Positions 35,412 through 47,796 of a stretch of 64,000 bases of DNA are shown piece by piece. This stretch comes from Paulinella micropora. Taxonomy: Eukaryota > Cercozoa > Imbricatea > Euglyphida. The notes beneath the pieces were generated by a model. It did not search any database and was not told the DNA's origin. It saw nothing but the letters and a program-made list of their open reading frames with translations. The stretch spans positions 358,668-422,667 of the forward strand of contig BJOX01000114.1 of the NCBI GenBank assembly GCA_009731375.1, read 5' to 3'. The first letter of the stretch is position 1. Every line of letters starts with the position of its first letter. Made by a program: the position numbers and the translations under genes.

Positions 35412-38400
35412 TCATAAGTCTTCTCGTGTTGACCTCGCCCTCTTGTGTACATTGCATTGCACGCTTGAAGAACTTGCAGACTCTGAGTTATCCTCGGCAT
35501 CTGAGGAAGAGGGAGAAGTTACAGGTCGTTTTTTGTTTGATTTTCGAGTTGGATTTAGAGCTTGAGCCTGCTTGACAGCCTCCACGATGTTCAGGCCTGG
35601 AATTGCCCGCAGTCTGATGTCGGCGGTGATGAGCCTGATGAGATTTTGTCGAATCATGTTCCCTTTTTTGAGCAGCTCCGAAGATTTTCCCCAGTGCACT
35701 AACATCGGAGCTGCAAGTTGCTGCCCTTGAACCTGGTTTCTTTCGTTGCTCCCAGAAATAGATTTTCATCGGGTGTGATCTTGAACCTCACGTCATTGTC
35801 CACATCTTGGCCCTGTGATCGCAGAGTTTCCATCAACCTCTGGTCCTTCTCCGTGAGTTTTTCCTTTTTCTCACTGTACTTTCCTAGAAACACGTCCCCC
35901 TCCTCTCCGTACCAACGAACCCTCATCCATGTTGCACAACCCGGTCCTGGAAAATTTTCAGGATCTTGAACACGCACACAGGCTGCTGGGTTTTTCCTGA
36001 CTCTTCTTCGACCGAGTACTCAACTCTAGCCAAGACCATGTCATTAGGCTTCAGGAAAGGTTGTCTCTTTTTCAAGGCTGCGGTGTTATCATCTCTTCTC
36101 TTCTCAGCTCTGTCTGTCGGTCGACCTTGGTTAGGGAAGCGGATATCGAATTTCTCGAGCGGAGTGATGTCTCCAAGGTGGGCGTCCTGGGCTGTGACTC
36201 GGTTTGAATTTCGACTTGCAGTCGCCAACTGGTTTCGATTGACTGGCAGGAATGAAACCTGCGGCAAGTTGGAGTCAGGTGCACCACCTACAGAGGTCTT
36301 CGCTTCCCTTGCAAACCCAACACCTTCTAATAGTACATCCTGCTGTTTGGTTGTAGAAGGACCATCGAATTCAATTGCCTGCTCGTTTGAATCAATCATC
36401 TCTACAGCATCAAAGGAAATTGCAGCGTCTTCACTTAAATTACTTCCATTGATGGAATTGGAGGTAAGCTCAGGCTGCTCTTGCACGTCTCTTCCTCCTG
36501 CCTGTGCATTGCTTGCGTTTTGTGGTTCTTGCTGCTGAGATTCCTGCCGTAGAAAAGCACACCAGCATGTTTGTGCATTGAAGAGCAAGACACCAGAGAT
36601 GTTATAAGTGGCACATGGAGGAAGTAAACAATTTTGTACTGTTTTGCAAACAAACTCAAGGTGGTGAGTGCTCCAACGTTGAGACATGAAGCTGCTGATT
36701 GTTGCATGCAAGAGGACTCTGACCTGGTGCTCAGGCACTTCTCTGTGGGCTTGCAGAAAAGTGTGGTAAAAACCCCAGGTTTCAGGTCCTACAATTTCTT
36801 CTTGCAACGCCAAATCTCGAGTGCATTCACTGCTCTTGACATGCGCAGCCAAGTTTGCGGCAGAAGTCTGATTTTGTCGGCGAGCAAGGTTTCTCGTTTC
36901 GTTGTCCTGTCTGTTGCTGATGATGACGTCGCGTTGCGCAGAGGCAAGCTTGACACAAAGCTCACAATCTGACTCTTGCAAAGCGGCTTGATTAGCGCGA
37001 ACCTTTTTCCATGAGCGCAGGGTGTCCTCGGTCGGTAGGCGATTAAAGGTCGCCGGCCACCTTGTCCTGCAGACCACTCTCCTGCATCGGAAGTGTCCGA
37101 CGAGTAGCTTGGTTTTGGACTGCTGTCATCAATCTCCGATTCATCCACAGCAACCTTAAGGAAAGATTCAAGGCCTAGGATGATCTTGTCCAGCTCCGTG
37201 ATATTGAAGAGAGACACTCCGGGGACAAAAAACAAAGTTTGAAGCCGTAGTGGCGTTTGGCTTGGAATCCAATTCTCCATGCGGGTCCACTCTTTTGTCT
37301 GCAAGCAGACTCCACCTTCTTCGTCCAGAAGTTGGATATCAAACAGGAACCCATGAACATCGCGAGACCCGCAAAAGGTATCTTTGTTGAAGGCTTGCGG
37401 TTCATCGTAGAAACGCTTAAAATTCACAATCCAGTTGCGTTTCAGCACGCAGACATGAATAACCTCGTTTTCCATTGCCAATTTGCAAGCTTTCGCCAGC
37501 TCATGAAATGGTTTGCCCACAGGTATTGGGCGATATTGGAAAACTTAGAGTCCACGTCCGCGTGGGTATGACCAACAGGGAGGAAACTGGCTTCGACTTG
37601 CTTGAACAAGGTGCTTTCTACCAAAGAGGCGGTCCATGCGAAGAAGACATGAGTCTTGTTGTCAGCGTTGGTATTGTCCATCTGGATGAAGAGCTTGGGT
37701 GCAAGCTTGCCATCTGGGGTTTTGGGAAGAAATTGAAAAGAGTCCATCAGCAAAGTGATAGTGGTGTCGACAGTGTGCGACACATCTGCCGGAGCGACGT
37801 AACAACACGTGCCAACACCGTGGATCAAGACTGCAATGACCCTTGCCTGCGTCGTGGCTGCTGCGTTGTCCCGATCTCGAACTCCATTGGCAAAAGGAAC
37901 GGCGGTCTTAGCTTGGTCCATTCCATCAACCGCGACGCTTGCGTAGAGGCGAGGTTGTTCACGAGCCAACTTGACGTGATTAGCATAGACCGCTCGTTCC
38001 TCCCTGACCTCGCTGAAGTGCGCAGCCCTTCTTCGACGAACAGCATGCAGTTCCTCTTTCGTTTTGGCGGTCATCAAAGCTGTAAAAGATTCAGTGCATT
38101 CCTTGCACTTACCAACCGGGGGATCTTTTCTGATGACAAGATCTTCAAACTTGGAGCGTTTGTTTACCGAGCCTGTCCAAATTTTCAGGAACGTAGACTC
38201 CGTCTTGTCCCAATCAATGTGAGAAGCAGGATATTCGATCTTGGCCTCATGAATGGCAGCTTCCCAGTAGGTTTTATTTCTCTGGTAAGGCAAGTAGGTG
38301 AACTTGGAAGCAGGATCTCTTTCCCCAAGGTCTTTCTGCGCAAAACATATTGGCAACTACGAAGAGGAGGCAATGAAAATAAAAAAGGAGGGCAACAGAA

Positions 38401-39635
38401 CCTAGGTTCCAATTATCCGTAGGATTTTTGGAACCAAGTTGTGTTTGCTTGCGCAACGAGGAAAATAGAATAAACGACAGCATGAATTGACACGTGTTAC
38501 AATAAAACAAACAAATGAGGACGCCAGCTAGATCTTGAGGTTGTTGAGGTATTTTTCAAAGTAGCATCGCTTGAAACCACCTCGGTCTACATCGATGTCT
38601 GAGCGGAGAAGCCGACGCTGGTTGGGATCTCGGTCGCTGATGGATCGAAAGACTGCCCAAAGATGGTAGCTCAAGCCGTATATGCGGCGGACACAAGCCT
38701 CACAAAAAGGAAATTGTGCCACAATAATGGTTTGCAAAGGATCAACTTCCGCTTTTGAGTTGCGCTTATTGCGCATCAGGTCAAGAATGACCTCGCTCTG
38801 GTAGGACCTGTCCAAAGTTTAGAAACGCAGCCTTTTCAAAGCGAGACGATTAATAAGCTGAGGGGTTTGGTCTTCTTCCAAACCAAGACAACAGCGCTTG
38901 ACAGAAGATAAACTTTGCTGCCACTGAGATTCCAACACTTGCTTCGGCAGCCTAAGGGTTGCAGAGAAAATCAAAAAACAACTGTATGAAACTTTTTTAC
39001 TCAAAACTGAACAGAATGATGTTGGAGATTCTCTATAAAAAAAAGGGCTTGAAAATATACGATGGGTTCTTAACACAACAATGTTCCAAAAATCCTGCGG
39101 ATAAGTGGAACAAAACACGTGTTGGTGCTTTTGTAGGTTTTCCACAAGCAAAATGTTTTCCTTTTTGGTGCACAGGCGAAAAACAAGGCTGACAGTCTGC
39201 AAACGTCATGTGTGACCTCTTGTGACGTCGTCGACTGGACTCCTGGTCGCTTTGCTGAGCACCAGAGTCACTTGCAGAAACGTTGCCTTGGTCCTGCTGG
39301 GCAAGTTCTTCACCGTACAAAGCTTGCAACATGTGCTGATAATCTTCAAGGCTGTCAACCTTGACGTCGTCCACGTGACTGCATGAATGTGTATGCATGT
39401 GTTTCCCGATGTCGTTCACACTGAGTTTTTCATGTTGGTGTTTTCGACGAGCAGCTGAAGCAGAGATTCTCTTGACTTCTGCATCTTGACCTCGATCTCG
39501 ATGACTTTGATGATGTCGTCTAGAGCTAGAAACAAGTGCTTGCGACTTCCTGTCGTGAAAGGAGTTGACAACAGCAGTGGTGGAACTAGCCAAGACACCC
39601 AGCGGCAGAGGTTGAGCGATGGTTGTGTTCTGCAT
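35412..39635 (-). CDS. DUF7869-like protein, candidate transposase
   Basis: Spliced minus-strand gene with broken frames. Exons are about 39635-39190 (MQNTTIAQPL..., His/Ser-rich), about 38955-38510, and 38365 down to 35412 in several frames. The segment at 38190-37500 has the DUF7869 pattern: a C..CT pair (KCKECTESF), VDGMDQAK, IQMDNTNADNK and LPVGHTHADVDSKFSN. The conserved Asp and His-rich motifs look like an RNase H-fold nuclease, so a DDE-type role is my inference. The C-terminal part (36000-35750) has a chromatin-reader-like stretch (NDMVLARVEYS, VRWYGEEGDVFLGKY) and a basic tail. Breaks: a TAA at 38817-38819 and frame shifts near 37510, 37070, 35960 and 35700. Two foldback elements sit in its introns. 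It is divergent from the methyltransferase gene, with about 360 bp between starts. Confidence 0.7.
38394..38446 (+). repeat. foldback element copy 3 (in intron)
   Basis: The best-paired copy: CCTAGGTTCCA and TGGAACCAAG arms around ATTATCCGTAGGATTTT. Lies in an intron of the DUF7869-like gene. Confidence 0.85.
39072..39123 (-). repeat. foldback element copy 4 (in intron)
   Basis: Reverse orientation: AACACAACAATGTTCCAAAA with loop ATCCTGCGGATAAG. In intron 1 of the DUF7869-like gene. Confidence 0.85.
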
Positions 39636-39676
39636 GTGAAAAGGCTACCGAGGTGGTGTTCTCGGTGGAAATATCA

Positions 39677-39728
39677 AACACAACTTTGGTTCTACGAATC
39701 CTCAGGATTCCTGGAACCAAGTCTGTGT
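39677..39728 (+). repeat. foldback element copy 5 (divergent promoter region)
   Basis: AACACAACTTTGGTTC arm and GGAACCAAGTCTGTGT arm, in the spacer between the two divergent genes. Confidence 0.85.
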
Positions 39729-39997
39729 CTAGTGGGTTTGCAACCAGACCCAAAATGAACCAGATTCAAAGTGCCCAAACTCGCGCCCGAAAATTGGCAA
39801 AACATTTGGTCAGACAAGCAATTCGGCAAGGACTTAAATGAAAAAGCCAACGCTTTAGTCAGCAATGGTACGCACCCAAACCAGTTTAACAGGCTGTCCC
39901 ACTTCATAAATCAAGTTTTTACCAAGCACCAAAGTGCTGAAGGCTTGTGCTGCAAAACCTCAGACCAGAAAGCTTAGGTTACGGGTGGTGACATAAC

Positions 39998-42900
39998 ATG
40001 GCTACACGCAAGACGATAGGAGGTGCTCCGGGAAGGGGGAGAAAGCCCACCCCGAGGGGTATAGGTATCGGGACATCACGTGCTGCACGCAGCAAAGTGC
40101 TTACCGTGACAGGGACACTCCAAGTAGAGGTAACACAACTTCGTTCCAGGAATGCTACAGATAAGTAGAACCGATGTTGTGTTAGGATGATCCGTCTCAA
40201 GACTACAGCCAAGCAACCATTTGCACTGTGACGATCGGTTTCTATCCCCCACGTAAACCAGAGAGTGTGCCAGAAATGATGTTTTTTCCTGCCCAAAGGG
40301 CAGAAACCTGGGAAGAAAAATTTCCTTTCACAAACAAGGAGTATGAGCAGATGCTGCAAGATCCCGAGGACCAACATGTCGTTCTCAAGCACGAAGGAGA
40401 GTGGTTCCCACCTACTTCTTCTTTTTTGCACAAAACACATTTTTTTTCGTGCATTTTGCTGCCGTCGGAAGTTTTTGTGTTTAGAAGTCTTGTTGCTTTG
40501 ATGCTTTTTTTCATTCGTTTTCCCCTTGGTTCATAACAGGTACAAGTTCTCGAAAGATTTTGTCGCTCCCGTGCAGAAATGGCATTCTCTGTGCGTAAAG
40601 GATGTTAATCTCGAGCTGATTCTGGTTTGATTTCTTCATGATGTGATGCTTGTTTTTGTAAGTTTTGATGGGAAGGATGTATGGAGGAAGCAACACAACA
40701 TTTTCTTTTGTCGTTTTTACTTTGAAATTTGTTAAAGTGTTTACATTTTCATCAACACAATGCTGTTCTACTTATCTGTAGGATTTTTGGAACATTGTTA
40801 AAAATTTCTTTTCTTTGCTGTGTTTATCGACCTGAATTACTTCATCATTTCATAAATTTAAAAAACACAAGGTTTTTATTTCGGCAGAATCTGATGCTTA
40901 CTTGCTTCTCGGTTATGTGGCAATTGAACCTTCAAGAATATCAAGAAGCGGGCGTTGACTCTGCCATGCTTGCCGATCAGTTCTACAACATGCTCGATTC
41001 CTTTAAGGTTAATGATGGTTTCAAGACCACGCCTGGGAAAGGGTTCCGTATGCCATGGTACCATCACACAATTCGATTCGTTTTTTGTCCCTCGTCATTT
41101 TGTCTGCAACACAACTTGGTTCCAAATATCCGTCAGATAACTGGAACCAGATGTCTGTTTGGTTAGGAACAAAGACAAGACAAATTTCTTGTACAAAAAG
41201 GCCATCGAAAAGAATCTGACAAATCCGTTTCCTGCCATCAAAAATCTCCCAATCGTTTCTTGCATCACAAAAAAAGGGAAGGCAACGGAAGACCTTATTC
41301 CTACTGGCGTTTTCTCGTGGGTGACGGAAGAAATGGGAACGAAACCCTCAACAAGCAGTTCCTCAAGTGCAGGCTCGTCTACTTCGAGCCTGTCACGCTC
41401 CAGTTCAACGAGTTCCGCAGCATCATCGCCGAAAAATCCCAGTATAACTCAGACATTTGTTGGGTCCCCTTCGAACCAAACCAAGGTGGTTGCTTCACCG
41501 ACAGCAAGTAGGGTCCAGTCCCCTTCTTCTCTTGTCCTGAACAGCAACACTGCACCTGTTCCCATGATTGTTGTTGCCGAAAACAAAGACACGCAAGAAA
41601 CTCCTGCTGTTCACGACCAGGAAGCCGACACCAAAATTAAGCAAACAAGCATGGAAGTTGAACAGGAAGAATTAGAAGAACCCGACGAAGAGAGCGTTGA
41701 AGAAGAGGGCGAACCGACTGAGCAACAAGGAGAGAAACATGATAAGCCAGAGGAACAAGAAGGGGAACAAGGCGAGGAACAAAAACATTCTGCACCGATG
41801 GAGGAAGAAGAAGAGGAAAAAGGGAAGGAAAAAAAACCTCGCTTGAAGCGCAAAAGATCTGGCAAGGGAGTTGACCCTGCAAACAAAACAACCAAGAAGA
41901 GGCTGCAGACTTCAAGTGCACGTGCAAGATCTTTGGCGTCCCGTGCTGACGAACGCGACAACCGAGATACAATAGCTGTGAATATCCAACAGAAGACCAT
42001 CCATCTGAGCGCAAGCAGGGTGAATCCCTCACCGAATTGGAGAAAACGAATCTCAGAATTCGCATGAACCACGAGGTTGGAAAGTTCGAGATCTTCTACA
42101 AGCGTCTTTTCAGAGCAAGTCCCTCTTGGCAGACTCGACCGCTGAACACCATCCAAGTCAAAAGCCTTGTGGGCAAGATCAAGGAAAACCGTTTCGAGAA
42201 CGTGCCGCCTGCTTATGTTTATCCAGTGATGTTGACGGCAAAAGGCAAACAAAGTATTGGGTTAATCGACGAGGACAAGTTTGTTCAACCGTTCTGGAAT
42301 GACCCGATGAATTACACGCAATTCTCCACTATTCAACAGTTCCAGGAGGCCACCGCTGGTCTCATCCCTGAGCGCAAGGTCACGGAGAACACTCAGTTGG
42401 CTTGGCCTACGGACGAAGTCAAGAGGACTTACTCGAACGCGAAGCACCAAGATGTCGACTACTTGGTGCTCGGAGGAAACCATGGAATCGCCGCACTCAA
42501 GGACGCTCTGGCTACAGACCCCAAATTGGCTCACCCGCTTTTGTGCTTCAAGTCTTGCCTTGTGTACGTCAACTTGACCAAGCTGGATGCCCATGTCGTG
42601 GGCAGCATAAGTCAGAAGGCGGCCATGCATCACTGGAAAGAGGACGATTTTGCTACGGTCAGCCCCTTTTTCCTTTTTCCGTAATACAATGTCGGTTCCA
42701 ATTATCCGTAACACAATGTTTGACTTTTGTTGGTCCAGCCACCAATTTAGTTTGTGAATTTTGTCAACACACCTTGGTTCCAAAAATCCGTCAGATAAAT
42801 GGAACCGGTCCTGTGTTCGCTTTTTTACTTGCTTTCTCTTGTTTGATGGCGTTGCAGCATAGGTTGAAGGAGGAAATAACCTGTTTTTGGTTGCTGGATT

Positions 42901-45900
42901 GCTTCTAGGTCCTGAAGTTGCGTTCTGAGCTGTTGGACTTGGTTCCCAAAGACGAAGAAGACAGAGACGTGTACTTGAGGTCTTTGGTGGGAAACAATAC
43001 CATCTATGGCAGAGCCAACATGTTGAACGAAGAAAAGCGCTGGAACATCCTTCTCATCGCCAGAGTAGTCACTCGCGCTTGGCCTGGTGAAGAAGCCTTC
43101 AAGGCTGCTGCCAAGGACAGCCAAGCGGACCCGGAGCTGTACACGTTGGTGAATAACCTTCGCAATTCCTACGCTCTTCTCCGTACTGCTACGCTTCCAT
43201 CTAACTTATGGGACATGCTGGAGAAAGTCAACAAGTCGGTTGAAGACGAGTGGATCAAGAACACTGCACAGTACAAAGCGTTTAAGTCAAAGAAAAATCC
43301 TGGCCTTGGGGAGGAGGAGCTCGTGAGGGAAACCATCGAATTCTCGGAGTACGCCAATCCTCTCAACAGAACTATACTTGCCGCTATGCAAGAAGGAGTT
43401 TCTTATGAACTTCTTCATGAGTGCCTCAGCAACGTCCTTCGTGGACACTTGAAGCTCAACAAAGTCGTCAACTGGCTGAAGGCAGAGAAGAACNNNNNNN
43501 NNNACTGGCTAAAGGCAGAGAAGAATGTGGTCACTGTCAAAGTTGTCATTGCGAAGCACTTTAAAGAGTTTGACGACTTTTCAACTGCTCGTTTGCAACA
43601 AATCCTGGGTCCCCAGTTTACATCACAATTCGTCATTGACCTCGCCAAAAGCACAAATGACCTCATCAAGAAAGCTCAAGCCGATGCCCAAAAAAAACAT
43701 GAAGAAGAAAATGAGGGCTGCCAAAACGCCGGAAGAAAAGAAAAAGATCGAAGAGGACGAGGTGCATGAGTCCGAGCTGTACGAGCAAATGTGGATGTGT
43801 ATTCCTCCAGAGTACCGCAGAAGTCTTGAAACCATGCACCAGGCTCGAGAAAGGCTGAAGGAGAGGCATGCTCGCGAAACTGAAGAACAGCTGCGTCGCA
43901 TGTCGTCAGAGTCATCAGGTTCTTCTTCTGAGCCAGTCTCATTTTCCAGCTCGGCCGAGGATGCTCAAAGTTTGTGGACATGGGACGTGAAGCATCCCAT
44001 TGAAATCAATTCAGACGGGTCTGGTTACATTTGCCGCAGTCTTTTGGCTATGAGCATTCATGCTCCCAGTGCCGATCTCCTCAATCCTACCGACTCAACA
44101 ATACGCTGTTTACTCCTTTTCAACCCTTGGCGGAGTTTGCAAGCCTCAGCAGAGTGGTTACCTATAAGTATGTCAAATTCAACGCAAAAACTCGTTCGGT
44201 CCAGTTTAGGTTCAAGTATGTCAACTTGAACGCGCCCTGGGGCTGGGGTCAAGGTGACTGGGATGCAAGGCCCTGGACTAACACGGATTATGCTCGCGCT
44301 CTTCGAAAAGCTGTAGGTAATGATTGCGTTTCTTGCTTAACACACCTTGGTTCCAAAAATCCGTCAGATAACTGGAACATGACATGTGTTTACTATTTCC
44401 AAGGTTTTATAGGTCACGTTCACGTTTTTCTTGTTGTTTGTAGAGATTTGCATGCCGGAAGAATCGTTGCCAGGTGAAACAAGAGCGGAACCCACCGAGT
44501 TTATCGTCGGCGTCCACGTCCCTTTGAAGCAGATTGCTGTCGTTTTGGACGCAGCCAATTGCGCCGGTTACTCTTGCACTTTTCCTATTACTGTCGTTGG
44601 CACCCGTTGGAAGCATTCTTTCCAGTACTCAGATCATTCTCGGGTCAACACAGATTGTGTTCTACTTATCCGTCGGATTTTTGGAACCATGTTGTGTTGT
44701 GATAGTGCATCGTGGTCGTCGCCTGCTACTACAACAGCTGCTACACCAGGTTCGCGACCTGGGACCAGGCCCTGGATCTTCCGTTTGCGCCCACTGGTCC
44801 TCTCTATCAACAGGCTCAAGACGCTTTGGACGAACACCTTGAATACGTCATGCCTTTTGAGGTAGAAGGAAGTGGCAATTGTTTTCTTGTTCAGCACGAG
44901 GTCACAAGTTTACGCTCAAGGGAGAGTAACCCTGTGAACAAGTCGTCGGAGCCTGTCAAGCTTGACAAAGGTTTTTTCACATGTCAGATTCTTAACGGGT
45001 TCTCATCGCTTCTGTTTTTTTGCCTTGTTTTTCAGCGTTGGCTTACATGTTCGGCGGTGACAGTAGCAAATACTTCGTTGTCGATTTTTGCTGCGGCAGT
45101 GGGTCGTTTACACTAGCTGGTTTAACTCTTGGGTATCACACTTTGGCCCTCGACAATGACGTGGGTCAGATGCTTGGTTTCCAAAGTCGCGTACGTAAGT
45201 TCCAGGAGGATCATGTGCGTATCATGAGAAAAGCTTTGAAGCCACCTAGGCCGAAATACGGTGGGCTGAAAGGTCCTCTTGATGTCCACCTGATTCCTTT
45301 CCAGTACGGTTCGATTGAGTCGACCACGGATATCATCATTCCTTTTTCAAAGTTGGAGAAAGAGTCAAAGGGCGCACAGGTTCAGGGGACGAGGATGAGT
45401 CAGACAAGGAGGAGGACCAGGTTCATGACCTGTATTGTTTTCTTTTTTTTGACTCCACGCTGACCAATTTATTTTGTTGGGTTGTTTGTCAAATTGCAGA
45501 GTTCATCTCAGCGTCAAACCACGATGCCTCAGGACGATGTTATCAAGACGTTGCTCGAGAAGCATGAGGTCGAGCTCAAGAAGTTGTTCTCACTGCGGGA
45601 GCGTATGCGTGTGGAACGAGAAGCGCTCAGACAAGCAGGCGTGGAACTCCCTTCGTAAGTTTTTTTTGCTTGGTTCGGTGGCACAGTTACTTTTTGTTTA
45701 TGTCTTTAGAGCGCGGCGAGGTCAGGGTCTTGAATATCCTGTTCTGGGGGCTGCGCTTCACCTTGACCACCAAGGGCTAGAAAAGTTGAGGGAACTGGCT
45801 ACCCCCAAGAATGTTTCTGCATCTGCTGCTGACGATCCCAAACAGACTCAAGCTCAGAAGGTACAGGAAACTCAGGTCGCTTCCGGCTTGGCCAAAGAGG

Positions 45901-46483
45901 GCTTACAACTCGACTCGGAAAACGAGGATCCACCTCCACCCAAGCAGGATGATTGCATCTGATACGCCTTTGGTTCCATGCCCAGCTGCCAATGCTGGTG
46001 TTGGCGACTCCGACTCCGCTGCAACGTCTGCGACGTCGTCCTCATCGCTTTCCGTCGCTTCCGTCGCTTCCGAGGTTGCACAGTCCCAGCAGGCACAACA
46101 ATTGGTTTCGTCCTTGGGTAGTCAGGATCAAACCGAATTGGCTCCTGTCAACAGTTCTACAAGCCTTGTCCCCGCAGATGGCAGTGCCCAGGAAGGTAGG
46201 GCTTAGATTTCAGTTCCCAGTCAGTCTCACTCCACGGTTCTGTTTTGCAGCACCAAACACCAACCCAAGAAAAATCAGGCAGAAGAAATTACGCAGTACT
46301 ACTCTACATCACTTTATGTTGCCTGGCGCCAGTGCTCCGGAAGACCCGTCATATGGTCTTTTCAACGCCAATCGTCGCATGAAATTACGTTCTGGTGTTT
46401 TCGCTTCGCCCGAGAAGGACTCCGAGAAGGATGATTACGAATCCTTGGGATCTTTTGGACTGGATTCGTTTCTCAAGATGTAA
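39998..46483 (+). CDS. multi-exon protein with DNA amino-methyltransferase module
   Basis: Phase-matched exons: 39998-40129 (MATRKTIGGAPGRGRKP...), 40186-40403, 40540-40624, 40888-41057, from 41167 through a Ser-rich then Glu/Lys-rich region, to 42656, 42909-44310, about 44450-44643, 44706-44969, from about 45035, and on to 46483. After a large N-terminal part of unknown fold, residues from 44225 read NAPWGWGQGDWD, a variant of the catalytic [DN]PP[YW] motif. Later comes FCCGSGSFTLAGLTLGYHTLALDND, a SAM-binding motif I. The order (catalytic motif before motif I) fits beta-class N6A/N4C methyltransferases. The second Pro is Ala, so activity is uncertain. A coiled coil and an acidic/Ser-rich tail follow (ending FLKM). 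One-base shifts near 42030, 43690, 44030 and 45955 break the frame. Several introns contain, or consist of, foldback elements. Confidence 0.6.
40130..40185 (+). repeat. intron made entirely of a foldback element (introner-like), copy 6
   Basis: The 56-bp intron reads GT then AACACAACTTCGTTCC ... GAACCGATGTTGTGTT then AG. It begins and ends exactly at the element and is phase 0 (QVE | DDPSQDYSQ). Reverse loop orientation. Confidence 0.8.
40754..40803 (+). repeat. foldback element copy 7 (in intron)
   Basis: AACACAATGCTGTTCTAC with loop TTATCTGTAGGATTTTTGG. In intron 40625-40887. The right arm is decayed. Confidence 0.75.
41108..41160 (-). repeat. foldback element copy 8 (intron 3' end)
   Basis: Forms the 3' half of intron 41058-41166. 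The splice acceptor TTAG follows six bases after the element. Confidence 0.8.
42683..42721 (+). repeat. foldback element copy 9 (truncated, in intron)
   Basis: AATACAATGTCGGTTCCAAT with a partial loop. In intron 42657-42908. Confidence 0.6.
42766..42817 (-). repeat. foldback element copy 10 (in intron)
   Basis: AACACACCTTGGTTCC arm, loop AAAAATCCGTCAGATAAATGG. Second copy in the same intron as copy 9. Confidence 0.85.
43494..43503. other. assembly gap (10 N) with duplicated flanks
   Basis: ACTGGCT.AAGGCAGAGAAGAA occurs on both sides (encoding NWLKAEKN and WLKAEKN), so the gap probably joins overlapping contig ends. Confidence 0.95.
44339..44390 (-). repeat. foldback element copy 11 (in intron)
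   Basis: AACACACCTTGGTTCC with loop AAAAATCCGTCAGATAACTGG. In the intron before the methyltransferase exon starting EICMPEES. Confidence 0.85.
44644..44705 (+). repeat. intron made almost entirely of a foldback element, copy 12
   Basis: The 62-bp intron GTC-AACACAGATTGTGTT...GGAACCATGTTGTGTT-GTGATAG splits codons in phase 0 (YSDHSR | CIVVVACYY). Only about ten bases of the intron are not element. Confidence 0.8.
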
Positions 46484-46863
46484 CAGTGCCTACTTCAAGG
46501 TTGGGCTGGACAAGAGCAGATTTCAGGCACTTTCAGCTGCTCTCGCTTTCACTTGCCTTGCCTCTCCTGTCGTTGAGGTAGTCCTTGATGTCCCAGTTCT
46601 ATTTTTTAAACTTTGATTAAAACTTCATGTCGCCGTTCGTATAGCTTACTGTGTATTTTATTAATAGTTTTATTTTTCCGGTTTGCTCTTGTCTGAGTTT
46701 AAGGAAAAGATTTACCTCAGGTACCGTTGTTTCCTTTTTCACTAAGGTAGCTTCTTCTTTCCTGGCCCATTTCATTCATGCATGTGCATTGTTTACTTCT
46801 TACGGTAACATGGTGTTCCTGTTTACCTTATCAGATCTTTAAGAGTCCTGTCGCTATTTTTCT

Positions 46864-46917
46864 TCACACAACGTTGGTTCTAGTTATCCGCAGGATTTTT
46901 AGGACACGCTTCTGTTT
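46864..46917 (+). repeat. foldback element copy 13
   Basis: CACACAACGTTGGTTCTA with loop GTTATCCGCAGGATTTTTAGG. 3' of the methyltransferase gene. Confidence 0.8.
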
Positions 46918-47084
46918 GTTGTGGTGTTTGATTTTGATCTTTCATAGTTTTTGTTTGATTTTTTCTCAACTAAGTTGTAAATACTTTTGTCGCAAATTAC
47001 GGACATTTTTGTGCTTCTCAAAACCACAATGCAAGTTCTTTGCAAACAAAGTATTTATGTAGTGTCAAAACAGAGGTAGACTTG

Positions 47085-47112
47085 TAAGAAGCTGGGTTCC
47101 TTGATGAACTGT
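47085..47112 (-). repeat. inverted subterminal repeat
   Basis: Reverse complement begins CAGTTCATCAAGGAACC and continues CAGCTTCTT, matching the three left-end copies at 34151-34898. Confidence 0.7.
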
Positions 47113-47744
47113 TTCTTCCGAACTTACTAGTTTTCCCCTAACTGTATTGCCTCATACTCTAGGACTTTGTACCTTTGGCTTTCCAGTTTGGGGAAACCTG
47201 ACTGTAATTATCTTCTTGACACAAATTTGTTTTGGAGACGTGGAGCAACCGGATTACATGGTCAGACAAGACGCTGTTGCTTGAATTCTGCTTTGGTACA
47301 TTTCTATACCACGCGCAGACTTTAAGCATTTCTTCAAAGTTCAAACCCTTACAAGTTTAAGACTTTATAATTAGAGGATGATCGAAATGAAGAAGAAAAA
47401 TAAGAAGCCTTGTTCTCTGTGGATGGACTGATTCTTGTGACGTGGTTGAACGTATCGACCTCAGACGTAATACGTTTCTTTTGCCTCACATTTCCTTACC
47501 GAGTGTTGATGACTGCATGTTTTGATCCAGTCAATCAAGCCACGCCTCGGACATATGTTTATTTAGTACCTGAAGCTGTCATTTTGTTATTAATAAAAAT
47601 CTGCAGACTCGACTCTAGTGATGGCGTTTGCGATTTTATCTTAGATTCCAGACAGACTTTAGTTGATTAGTATACTTTATGTGTACATACACTACGATGG
47701 TCTTTTTTCATTCATTCTTGGCGCAAGTATACATAATTTCAGTT

Positions 47745-47796
47745 AACACAATGGTGGTTCCACTTATCCTCAGGATTCGTAGTACTAATGCGTGTT
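47745..47796 (+). repeat. foldback element copy 14
   Basis: AACACAATGGTGGTTCCAC with loop TTATCCTCAGGATTCGTAG. Last copy before the right terminal repeat. Confidence 0.8.
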
